Shown here one piece after another: positions 1 through 6,839 of a stretch of 64,000 bases of DNA (position 1 is its first letter; every line of letters begins with the position of its first letter). A program made the position numbers and the translations under genes. The stretch is taken from NCBI RefSeq assembly GCF_018070465.1, contig NZ_JAGPXT010000001.1, forward strand, positions 496,001 to 560,000, written 5' to 3'. A model generated the notes under the pieces. It searched no databases. It had not been told where the DNA came from and saw only the letters and a list, made by a program, of their open reading frames with translations. Origin of the DNA: Micromonospora sp. C95 (GTDB lineage Bacteria; Actinomycetota; Actinomycetes; Mycobacteriales; Micromonosporaceae).

Positions 1-195
1 TTGCAGAAGCAGGCCGACGTGGCGCTGAAGGCCCTCGCCGGTGAGGTGACCGCGGCGGACAAGGCGTTCTACACCGGAAAGGTGGCCGCCGCCCGATTCT
101 TCGCCCGCGAGGTGCTCCCCCGCATCGGCGCCGACCGCCGCATCATCGAGACCGCCGACCTGGACATCATGGACCTCCCCGAAGAAGCCTTCTAA
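1..195 (+). CDS. Acyl-CoA dehydrogenase, C-terminal fragment (cut by window edge)
   Basis: Only the last 64 residues are visible; the frame runs in from the left edge, so the first codon seen is not a true start. The tail is an Ala/Arg-rich helix closing with DLPEEAF, which resembles the C-terminal extension of long FadE5-type acyl-CoA dehydrogenases, FAD enzymes that make the alpha-beta double bond of acyl-CoA in beta-oxidation. No catalytic residue lies in this part, so the call rests on the tail alone. A palindromic repeat starts 27 nt after the stop codon and could end its transcript. Confidence 0.75.
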   Translation: MQKQADVALKALAGEVTAADKAFYTGKVAAARFFAREVLPRIGADRRIIETADLDIMDLPEEAF

Positions 196-222
196 CCCAC
201 CCAACCCCACCCACCCCTGCCT

Positions 223-285
223 CGTCGATCATGAGGTTAGCGGCAGTTCTAGAGATCAACTCTGCCGCCAACCTCATGATCGACG
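223..285. repeat. Palindromic repeat, copy 1 (GATCATGAGGTT hairpin)
   Basis: Arms at 223-247 and 261-285 are reverse complements except for one or two bases and share the core CGTCGATCATGAGGTT; the loop is 13 nt. It lies 27 nt after the acyl-CoA dehydrogenase stop. It resembles the two GATCATGAAGTT hairpins at 50492 and 51573 in its outer arm but differs in the inner part. It may work as a terminator or be a REP/MITE-like dispersed element. Confidence 0.8.
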
Positions 286-390
286 GGCTGTCGGTGGGGG
301 TTGGGTGGGGGTAACTGGGGGGTGGGTGGGTATGCGTTGCGGGCCAGTCCGAGTACGCCCAGAGCAACCGCACGGGGGAGTGCCGCGCAC

Positions 391-660
391 ATGGGCATTG
401 GTAGTGGGATCTTCCTGATCGCGATCGGCGCGATCCTGACCTTCGCCATCCGGGCCAACGTCTGGTGGGTCGACCTGCGGGCGGTCGGTTGGGTCTTCAT
501 CCTGGCCGGGCTGGCCGTGTTGCTCACCACGCTCTGGTTCTGGCAGGACCGCCGCAAACGGGCCCGGACCCTGATCGTGGAGGAGAACCGGCTCTCGCAT
601 CCGACCGCGATGATGCCGCCACCGCCCGATCCACCACCACCGACCGCGCCACCGAGCTGA
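391..660 (+). CDS. DUF6458-like small membrane protein
   Basis: This 89-residue protein has two hydrophobic segments, roughly residues 3-20 and 30-50, a short basic stretch (WQDRRKRAR) and a Pro-rich tail, so both ends probably face the cytoplasm. The opening MGIGSGIFLIAIGAI is almost the same as in the paralogue at 1371, and I assign both to the actinobacterial DUF6458 family, whose function is unknown. I chose ATG 391 because a GGGGGAG ribosome site lies about 11 nt before it and because it matches the paralogue start; an upstream in-frame start at 301 lies in the palindrome-proximal leader. It converges on the phosphatase gene at 713-1252. Confidence 0.85.
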   Translation: MGIGSGIFLIAIGAILTFAIRANVWWVDLRAVGWVFILAGLAVLLTTLWFWQDRRKRARTLIVEENRLSHPTAMMPPPPDPPPPTAPPS

Positions 661-697
661 GCGACCGCGTCACCGAGCTGAGCGACTGCCTCCGACC

Positions 698-730
698 CGC
701 ACCGCACGCGGACTAGCCGCGTGCGGTGTG
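698..730. terminator. Bidirectional terminator hairpin between convergent genes
   Basis: Perfect 11-bp arms at 701-711 (ACCGCACGCGG) and 717-727 flank a 5-nt loop. The stop codon of the leftward phosphatase gene (713-715) lies in the loop, so this hairpin can serve both the rightward DUF6458 gene and the leftward phosphatase gene. Confidence 0.7.
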
Positions 731-1252
731 CCGTGTCTCGATCCGGGCCACGCCGCGGCTCAGTTCCGCCCAGGGCGCGGCCGTCCGGTGCACCACCAGC
801 CCGCCGGTACGCAGCCCTTCCGGCTCCGCCTCAACCGGATCGAGCAGTTCGGACAGCAGTGAGATACCAGGATTGTGGGCGATCAGCAGGACCGTCGTCG
901 CGTCGGGTGACAGCTGCCGGATCAGGTGCAGCAGATCCTCCGGATGCGCCTCGTAGGCGTCCGGTTCGTAGCGGACCACCGGAGCCGGACCTGCGGGACC
1001 GCTCTCCGGTGGGGTGCCGGTGATCCCCAACTGGACGTCATGCCATGTCTGTCTGGTTCGTACGGCTGCCGAGCAGAGCACCACGTCCGGCAGCATCCCG
1101 CGCCGGGCCAGCCACGCCCCGGCTGCCGCGGCGTCCGCGCGACCGCGCGTGCTCAGCGGGCGTTCGATGTCGGGACGGTCCGTGGTGGGCGGTTCGGCCT
1201 TGGCGTGCCGCAGCAGCACCAGTGTCCGCTCGTGGGGCGGGCTGTCCGTCAT
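713..1252 (-). CDS. sixA: SixA-like histidine phosphatase
   Basis: The 179-residue product has the phosphoglycerate-mutase-fold signature: the nucleophile-bearing LRHAKA near residue 13, an S-A-AVRTRQT stretch near residue 58 and the second catalytic histidine in IAHNPG near residue 127. These features and the short length match the SixA group, which in E. coli removes phosphate from histidine phosphotransfer proteins; the substrate in actinomycetes is not established. It starts at ATG 1252 behind TGGAGA and lies alone, between two DUF6458 paralogues read in the opposite direction. A role in signalling or in small phospho-metabolite clearance is equally possible. Confidence 0.85.
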   Translation of the reverse strand: MTDSPPHERTLVLLRHAKAEPPTTDRPDIERPLSTRGRADAAAAGAWLARRGMLPDVVLCSAAVRTRQTWHDVQLGITGTPPESGPAGPAPVVRYEPDAYEAHPEDLLHLIRQLSPDATTVLLIAHNPGISLLSELLDPVEAEPEGLRTGGLVVHRTAAPWAELSRGVARIETRHTARG

Positions 1253-1370
1253 GTCTCCAGCTTGCCTGATTGGCGATCTCCGTGCCGGGGTAAGTCGGTC
1301 GGTGCCGCAACCTCATCCGTGGCCGCGGCGAAGTGGAATGCCAGCTTCGATAGCCAAGGAGACGACGTAG

Positions 1371-1655
1371 ATGGGCATCGGTGGCAGTATTTTCCTGATC
1401 GCGCTGGGTGCGATCTTCGCGTTCGCCGTGGAGGCGGATCTGGGCTGGCTCAACCTGAGCGTCGTCGGCTGGGTGCTGATGCTCGCGGGTGTCGCCGGGC
1501 TGATCGTGACTCTCTACTTCTGGAACTCCCGTCGGCGTGCGGTCGTCGCGCCGGTGCGCGAGGAACGGGTGGTGGCCGAGCGCGCCGTGCCGGTACGGGA
1601 CGACCAGGTGGTCCAGGAGTACCGCGAGGTGCGCCGGCCCGGTCCCACGATCTGA
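1371..1655 (+). CDS. DUF6458-like small membrane protein (second copy)
   Basis: The 94-residue protein starts MGIGGSIFLIALGAI and has the same plan as the protein at 391: two membrane segments (about 3-20 and 28-48), then a charged tail, here rich in Arg, Glu and Val rather than Pro. The near-identical first segment and divergent tails suggest an old tandem duplication separated by the phosphatase gene. A GGAGAC site precedes ATG 1371. No function is known for the family. A strong hairpin at 1672-1711 separates it from the convergent hemolysin III gene. Confidence 0.87.
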   Translation: MGIGGSIFLIALGAIFAFAVEADLGWLNLSVVGWVLMLAGVAGLIVTLYFWNSRRRAVVAPVREERVVAERAVPVRDDQVVQEYREVRRPGPTI

Positions 1656-1671
1656 TCCCACTCGACGGACC

Positions 1672-1711
1672 CAGCGGGGGTGGTGAGCGACGAGGCTCAC
1701 CACCCCCGCTG
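1672..1711. terminator. Terminator hairpin between convergent genes
   Basis: Perfect 17-bp arms at 1672-1688 (CAGCGGGGGTGGTGAGC) and 1695-1711 with a 6-nt loop lie 16 nt after the DUF6458 stop and 16 nt from the hemolysin III stop, so the hairpin can stop transcription from both sides. Confidence 0.85.
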
Positions 1712-1727
1712 TCGTCGTGCGCCGGCC

Positions 1728-2411
1728 TCAGGCGAACAGTGCGAAGTAGATGGCGATGTGGTGACAGATCGCGGCGACCAACGTGCAGGCGTGGAAGAAC
1801 TCGTGGTGGCCGAATACGGTGGGCCACGGATTCGGGCGGCGCAGCGCGTAGAAGACCGCGCCCACGGTGTAGATCCCGCCGCCCACCGCGAGCAGCACCA
1901 GGGCGGCGACGCCACCCTGATAGAGGATGTCGGGCAGCATCGCCACCGACACCCAGCCGAGGGCGAGGTACAGCGGCGCGGAGATCCACCGGTTGGCGTG
2001 CGGCCAGATCAGCTTGAGCGCCACGCCGCCCAGGGCACCGCCCCAGACGATCGACAGCATCATGACGGCGGCCCGGGTCTCCAGCAGCAGCAGGCAGAAC
2101 GGTGTGTACGTGCCGGCGATGAACAGGAAGATCATCGAGTGGTCCATCCGGCGCATGACCGCGTAGCCGCGGGTCGACCAGACCCGCCGGTGGTACAGCG
2201 CGCTGGTGCCGAAGAGGCCGCAGACGGTGAAGCTGTAGACGGCGGAACTGACCAGGGGGGTCCAGCCCGGACGGGTGGCGGCGATCGAACAGAGCACGAT
2301 GCCGCAGACCAGGGCGACAAAGAAGGCGTACGTGTGCAGCCAGCCGCGCATCCGGGGTTTCCCGATGTCGACCGGCTTGAGCCGGGGGCGTGCTGAGGTG
2401 GTCACGCCCAT
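1728..2411 (-). CDS. trhA: Hemolysin III family (PAQR-type) membrane protein
   Basis: The 227-residue protein has about seven hydrophobic segments. It carries the family landmarks: SALYHRR near residue 70, the RRMDHSMIF motif near 85 and FGHHEFFHACTL near 205, whose His residues are the proposed metal ligands of the PAQR/hemolysin III fold. Despite the family name, these proteins are mostly thought to act in membrane lipid homeostasis (TrhA in E. coli); haemolysis is not implied. The start is ATG 2411. The divergent spacer to pxpB holds two TAGGTTAC repeats that may form part of one or both promoters. Confidence 0.88.
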   Translation of the reverse strand: MGVTTSARPRLKPVDIGKPRMRGWLHTYAFFVALVCGIVLCSIAATRPGWTPLVSSAVYSFTVCGLFGTSALYHRRVWSTRGYAVMRRMDHSMIFLFIAGTYTPFCLLLLETRAAVMMLSIVWGGALGGVALKLIWPHANRWISAPLYLALGWVSVAMLPDILYQGGVAALVLLAVGGGIYTVGAVFYALRRPNPWPTVFGHHEFFHACTLVAAICHHIAIYFALFA

Positions 2412-2433
2412 AGGTTACGGCAGCGTAGGTTAC
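2411..2433. promoter_or_regulatory. Direct repeat TAGGTTAC in a divergent promoter
   Basis: TAGGTTAC occurs at 2411-2418 and 2426-2433, 15 bp apart, in the spacer between trhA (leftward) and pxpB (rightward). On the minus strand each copy reads GTAACCTA and contains TAACCT, a plausible actinobacterial -10 hexamer, for trhA. It could be a duplicated promoter element or an operator. Confidence 0.35.
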
Positions 2434-2511
2434 TTTCGGGTAGTGCAACTGGTCACGCCGTCCGACAAGTGGCCGACGCGAACGTTTCCGCTCGTCCGGG
2501 AGGATGGCGGG

Positions 2512-3174
2512 ATGCGGATCAGAACGGTCGGCACCCAGGCACTCCTGCTCGACCTCGCCCCGCCGGAGGATGCTGGCGCTCCGGGATCGGAAACCGACGT
2601 GGCCGCAGCCGTCGAGGCGTGGCGGGCGGAGCTGTGGCGCCGCCGTGAGCTGGGGGAACTGGTGGCCGTCGAGATCGTGCCGGCCGCCGCCACCGTGTTG
2701 CTCGACGGCGTACCCGACCCGGCGGCCACCGCCACCCGGATCGCCGCCTGGACCGCCACCGCGCCACCGGCCGAAAGAGCCGCGACCGCGCCCACCCGTC
2801 TCGTCGAGGTGCCCGTGACCTACGACGGAGAAGACCTGGCCCAGGTGGCCGATCACTGGCGCACTGACGTACCCGGAGTCGTACATCGCCTTCGGGACAC
2901 CGAGTTCCACGTCGCCTTCTGCGGTTTCGCACCCGGCTTCGGGTACCTCACCGGGCTGCCCGCCGAGCTGGCGGTACCCCGGCTGGCGACGCCCCGGTCA
3001 CGGGTGCCGGCCGGATCGGTCGCGCTTGCCGGCCGGTACGCGGGCATCTACCCCACCGCGTCCCCCGGCGGTTGGCTGCTGGTCGGACGCACCAAGGCCA
3101 CCCTCTTCGACGTGGCGGCGGACCCGCCGGCCCTGCTCAGCCCCGGCACCCGGGTCCGGCTGGTGGACCGGTGA
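2512..3174 (+). CDS. pxpB: 5-oxoprolinase subunit PxpB
   Basis: PxpB (formerly KipI, allophanate hydrolase subunit 1 family) is one of three subunits of the bacterial ATP-dependent 5-oxoprolinase, which opens pyroglutamate to glutamate. The 220-residue product has the family signature GFAPGFGYL near residue 145, then PRLATPRSRVPAGSVA and PGGWLLVGRT. I chose ATG 2512 because a GGGAGG site lies 7 nt upstream; the frame is open further left but overlaps trhA on the other strand. The stop overlaps the GTG start of pxpC by 4 nt, so the two are translationally coupled. Confidence 0.93.
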   Translation: MRIRTVGTQALLLDLAPPEDAGAPGSETDVAAAVEAWRAELWRRRELGELVAVEIVPAAATVLLDGVPDPAATATRIAAWTATAPPAERAATAPTRLVEVPVTYDGEDLAQVADHWRTDVPGVVHRLRDTEFHVAFCGFAPGFGYLTGLPAELAVPRLATPRSRVPAGSVALAGRYAGIYPTASPGGWLLVGRTKATLFDVAADPPALLSPGTRVRLVDR

Positions 3175-4028
3175 GCGACATCCTCGAAGTGCTCCGGGCC
3201 GGTGCCCTGACCACCGTGCAGGATCTCGGCCGGCCGGGCTGGGCACACCTGGGCGTACCCCGTTCCGGCGCCCTCGACCCGGCGGCCCTGCGCCTGGCCA
3301 ACCGGCTGGTCGGCAACCCGGAGCAGGCGGCCGGGCTGGAGATCACCCTGACCGGCTGCGAGCTGCGCGCCACCCGGGCCACCACCGTCGCCGTGGTCGG
3401 TGCCGAGACCGACGTGCGGGTCGGCCAGCGTCCCGGTGACACCGGTCGCCCACTGGCCGTACCGGGCGGGGCGGTGCTGCGCGTCGGTCCGGCCCGACGG
3501 GGCCTGCGCTGCTGGCTCGCGGTAGCCGGTGGCATCGCCGTCGCACCGGTGCTGGGCAGCCGCTCCACCGACACCCTCGCCGGGCTCGGACCGGCCCCGC
3601 TACGCGACGGCGACCGGCTGCCGCTGGGTACCCCCGCCGGCCCACCCGCCCCCGTCGATCTCACCGTGCCGGCGGCATTCCCGACGGAGCTCGGGCTCAC
3701 CGTGCGGCTCGGTCCCCGGCACGACTGGTTCACCCCGGTGGCACTGGACCGGCTGCTCGGCACGGCGTACCAGGTGAGTCCGTTGAGCAACCGGGTCGGC
3801 GCGCGCCTGACCGGCGCGCCGCTGCCCCGCGTGGTGGCCGACGAACTGCCGAGCGAGGGACTCGTGCTCGGCGCGGTGCAGGTGCCGGCCGACGGTCAAC
3901 CACTCGTCTTCCTCGCCGACCACCCCACCACCGGCGGATACCCGGTCATCGCGGTGGTGGACGACGTGACCCCGCTCGCGCAGGCCCGCCCAGGCACTAC
4001 GGTGAGATTTCATGGACCTCAACGCTGA
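3171..4028 (+). CDS. pxpC: 5-oxoprolinase subunit PxpC
   Basis: PxpC (formerly KipA, allophanate hydrolase subunit 2 family) pairs with PxpB. The 285-residue product has the conserved opening TVQDLGRPGWAHLGVPRSGA and LDPAALRLANRLVGN, followed by DHPTTGGYPVI near the C-terminus. GTG 3171 overlaps the pxpB stop as GTGA; the frame stays open upstream, but the homology starts at SDILEVLRAG. The stop lies 17 nt inside pxpA, so the operon runs B-C-A with both junctions overlapping, as expected for subunits made in fixed ratio. Confidence 0.93.
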   Translation: MSDILEVLRAGALTTVQDLGRPGWAHLGVPRSGALDPAALRLANRLVGNPEQAAGLEITLTGCELRATRATTVAVVGAETDVRVGQRPGDTGRPLAVPGGAVLRVGPARRGLRCWLAVAGGIAVAPVLGSRSTDTLAGLGPAPLRDGDRLPLGTPAGPPAPVDLTVPAAFPTELGLTVRLGPRHDWFTPVALDRLLGTAYQVSPLSNRVGARLTGAPLPRVVADELPSEGLVLGAVQVPADGQPLVFLADHPTTGGYPVIAVVDDVTPLAQARPGTTVRFHGPQR

Positions 4029-4761
4029 CCTCGGCGAGGGCTTCGGCATCTGGCGTCTCGGCGACGACCAGGCCCTGCTGGACCTGGTCACCTCGGCCAA
4101 CGTCGCCTGCGGCTTCCACGCCGGCGATCCGGCCACGATGCGCCGGGTCTGCGCCGCCGCCGCCGAGCGGGGCGTCGCCGTCGGAGCGCAGGTGGGGTAC
4201 CGGGACCTAGCCGGCTTCGGCCGGCGGCACATCGAGTACGAGTTCGCCGAGCTGCGCGACGAGGTGCTCTACCAACTCGGCGCCTTGCAGGCGTTCTGCC
4301 GCGCGTACCGCACCCGGGTTCGTTACCTCAAGCCGCACGGGGCGCTCTACCACGCGGCGGCCAGCGAGGAACTGCCGGCGGCGGCCCTGCTGGCCGCGAT
4401 CGAAGACCACGACCCGGAGCTGCCCGTCCTCTGCCCGCCCGGTTCGGTCCTCGCCCAGCTCGCCCAGGGCGCCGGAATCCGGGTGGTGGCCGAGGGCTTC
4501 GCCGACCGCAACTACCTGCCCAACGGTCGCCTGGTACCGCGCACCTCACCGGACGCGCTGGTCACCGATCCGCAGGAGGTGGCCCGCCGGGCGGTGCGAA
4601 TGGCCACCGAGCGGGTCGTGGTCACCGTCGACGGCGGTACGGTCCCGTGCGTGGTGGAGTCGGTCTGCCTGCACGGGGACAGCCCCGGGGCGGTGGCCGC
4701 CGCGGAACTCGTCCGCGCCGCCCTCGTCGACGCCGGGGTCACCCCCGCCCCGTTCGCCTGA
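4012..4761 (+). CDS. pxpA: 5-oxoprolinase subunit PxpA (LamB/YcsF family)
   Basis: PxpA completes the PxpABC 5-oxoprolinase. The 249-residue protein begins with the family signature DLNADLGEGFG, continues with SANVACGFHAGDPATM near residue 28 and KPHGALYH near residue 104, and has normal family length. It starts at ATG 4012 inside the end of pxpC. The set recycles 5-oxoproline, formed by spontaneous cyclisation of glutamine and glutamate, back to glutamate. The next gene converges from the right after a 29-nt gap holding only a weak GGTGC/GCACC hairpin. Confidence 0.94.
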   Translation: MDLNADLGEGFGIWRLGDDQALLDLVTSANVACGFHAGDPATMRRVCAAAAERGVAVGAQVGYRDLAGFGRRHIEYEFAELRDEVLYQLGALQAFCRAYRTRVRYLKPHGALYHAAASEELPAAALLAAIEDHDPELPVLCPPGSVLAQLAQGAGIRVVAEGFADRNYLPNGRLVPRTSPDALVTDPQEVARRAVRMATERVVVTVDGGTVPCVVESVCLHGDSPGAVAAAELVRAALVDAGVTPAPFA

Positions 4762-4790
4762 GGTGCGAGGCAGGGCACCGTGGTCGGGCG

Positions 4791-6626
4791 TCAGCCGGCG
4801 TCCATGCCGCGCAGGACCAACGGCAGCCGGCCGGGGCCGCCGTCGACCACCCGCACCGGTACGCCCCAGTCCTGCCGGGTCAGGTGGCAGGCCGCGTGCT
4901 CCACATCCGCGTCGCAGGTGGCCGCCTGAGCGGTGACCTGAAGCACCCCGTCGGGCACCGATCCGTCGATCACCAGCCGCCGGGACAGGTCTGTGCCGGT
5001 GCCCGCCCCCTCGACCAGCAGCTCCGGCGGCGACGCCGAGACGACGAGCCGGGTGGACGGTCCGAAGGTGTCGTCCAGCTTCTGCCCGGGGGCCGGGGTG
5101 AAGACGACGTCCAGCACCACCTCGCCCGCGCTGAGCTCCGTCGGCCGGCGCTCGGTGCGGTGCCGGGGACCGTCGACGGTATCCGCGCCGGCCGCCGAGA
5201 GCGCACCGGGAGCCAGCCGGGTGATCCGATGCGCCGCCGACTCCACCACCAGCACCGCGCCGTCGGCGTTGAGCACCAGGTCGCTGGGCTCGGCCAGGCC
5301 GGTGGCGACGGTGGCGACCCGATCACTGGCCGGGTCGTACCGGCGTACCGCGCCATTGTAGGTGTCCGCGATCAGGACCGAGCCGTCGGGCAGCGCGCAG
5401 ACGCCGAGCGGGTGCTGGAGCAGGGCCTGCGCCGCCGGCCCGTCCACGTGCCCGAAGTCGAACAGGCCCTGACCCACCGCGGTACCCAGGACACCGTTCT
5501 CGACGTAGCGGATGGCGCTGGTCTCGCTGTCGGCGACCCACAGCCGGTTGCCGTCGGTGGAGACGGCGAGCCCGGACGGTTGGGCCAGCCACGCTTCGGC
5601 CAGTGGCCCGTCGCGCAGCGCCTCCACCGTGGTGCCGGCGTACATGCCGGCGGTGCGCTTGACCGGATCGAACCACCAGAGCTGGTGGATACCGGCCATG
5701 GCGACGACGATCTTGTCGTCGTACCAGGCGAGATCCCAGGGGGAGGAGAGGTCGACCGAGCGGGCGTCGTGCGCGTGGTCGTCGACAGTCGACCGCCACT
5801 GCCGTCCGGTGCCGGCCACGGTGAGCACCTCGCCGGTGGCCAGCCGCACGCCCCGCAGCAGGTGGTTGACGGTGTCGGCGACCACCAGGTCGTAGCCGGC
5901 CACCTCGGCCACCTGCGGCGGCAGCAGACACAGCCCCTGCGGCTCGGAGAAGGTCGCGGCACCTGCGGCACCGTCGGTGCGTCCCCGGTCGCCGGTGCCG
6001 ACGGTCCGGACCACGGTCTCACCGTCGGCGGCCAACTCGACCAGGCGGTGCCGCGCCGAGTCGGAGACCAGCAGACCGCCGTCGGGCAGGGCCACCGCCT
6101 TGCCCGGAAATCGGAGGGTGGTCTCCGGCTCGGCGACCGGGACGTACGGACCGTCGCCCCGGTGCAGCGTGCCCTTGGCCTCGTGGGTGGCGATCAGGTC
6201 GTCGATCAGCCGGGCCAGCCCGTCGGCGTGGCCCTCGCCCGCCATGGTGGCCACCACGTACCCCTCCGGGTCGATCACCGCGAGCGTCGGCCAGGCCCGG
6301 GCCGCGTACTGCTGCCACATGTCGAGTTCGGGGTCGTCGAGGACGGGATGGTGCACGCCGTACCGCTCGACGGCGGCGGCCAACGCGTCGGCGTCCTTCT
6401 CGTGCTCGAACTTCGGCGAGTGCACACCGATCACCACGAGGACGTCGGCGTACTTCTGCTCAAGGGGACGCAGCTCGTCGAGTACGTGCAGGCAGTTGAT
6501 ACAGCAGAAGGTCCAGAAATCCGCCACGACGATCTTGCCTCGGAGGTCGGCGAGCGTCAACTGCCGCCCGCCGGTGTTCAACCAGGCCCGACCTCGAAGC
6601 TCGGGAGCCCGCACGCGTGCACTCAT
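4791..6626 (-). CDS. Thioredoxin-like/NHL-repeat protein (NHLRC2-like)
   Basis: The 611-residue protein begins with a thioredoxin-like domain (about residues 10-150) with the redox motif FCCINC near residue 45 and a cis-Pro region ARAWPTLAVIDPEG. A beta-propeller of NHL-type repeats follows (about 175-450), and the last 150 residues form a beta-rich domain. This order matches animal NHLRC2 and bacterial relatives, whose function is largely unknown; thiol exchange linked to protein binding is likely. I chose ATG 6626 because homology starts there; an in-frame start at 6719 gives 31 extra unlike residues. There is no signal peptide, so it should be cytoplasmic. Confidence 0.85.
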   Translation of the reverse strand: MSARVRAPELRGRAWLNTGGRQLTLADLRGKIVVADFWTFCCINCLHVLDELRPLEQKYADVLVVIGVHSPKFEHEKDADALAAAVERYGVHHPVLDDPELDMWQQYAARAWPTLAVIDPEGYVVATMAGEGHADGLARLIDDLIATHEAKGTLHRGDGPYVPVAEPETTLRFPGKAVALPDGGLLVSDSARHRLVELAADGETVVRTVGTGDRGRTDGAAGAATFSEPQGLCLLPPQVAEVAGYDLVVADTVNHLLRGVRLATGEVLTVAGTGRQWRSTVDDHAHDARSVDLSSPWDLAWYDDKIVVAMAGIHQLWWFDPVKRTAGMYAGTTVEALRDGPLAEAWLAQPSGLAVSTDGNRLWVADSETSAIRYVENGVLGTAVGQGLFDFGHVDGPAAQALLQHPLGVCALPDGSVLIADTYNGAVRRYDPASDRVATVATGLAEPSDLVLNADGAVLVVESAAHRITRLAPGALSAAGADTVDGPRHRTERRPTELSAGEVVLDVVFTPAPGQKLDDTFGPSTRLVVSASPPELLVEGAGTGTDLSRRLVIDGSVPDGVLQVTAQAATCDADVEHAACHLTRQDWGVPVRVVDGGPGRLPLVLRGMDAG

Positions 6627-6794
6627 GCCCCCATCGTGCCCTACCGGCGGACGCCGGCCAGCGCGACCGTGCAGGCCGGAGAGGTAACCGACACGGATTG
6701 CGGCAACGTGGGCTCTCACGCCGGCCGGAAGGCGCGACCTGCCGCGAACCGCGAGCCTGGCCGGCGGGCAGGGGCCGGGCCGTGCAACAGCGAG

Positions 6795-6823
6795 GCGGGG
6801 CCACGGATGATCCGTGACCCCGC
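6795..6823 (-). terminator. Terminator hairpin after the LppU-like gene
   Basis: Arms 6795-6808 and 6810-6823 match at 13 of 14 positions (GCGGGGCCACGGAT). The hairpin lies 16 nt after the stop of the leftward gene at 6840-9269 and before the start of the next leftward gene. Confidence 0.6.
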
Positions 6824-6839
6824 CATCGCGTACGCGGAC

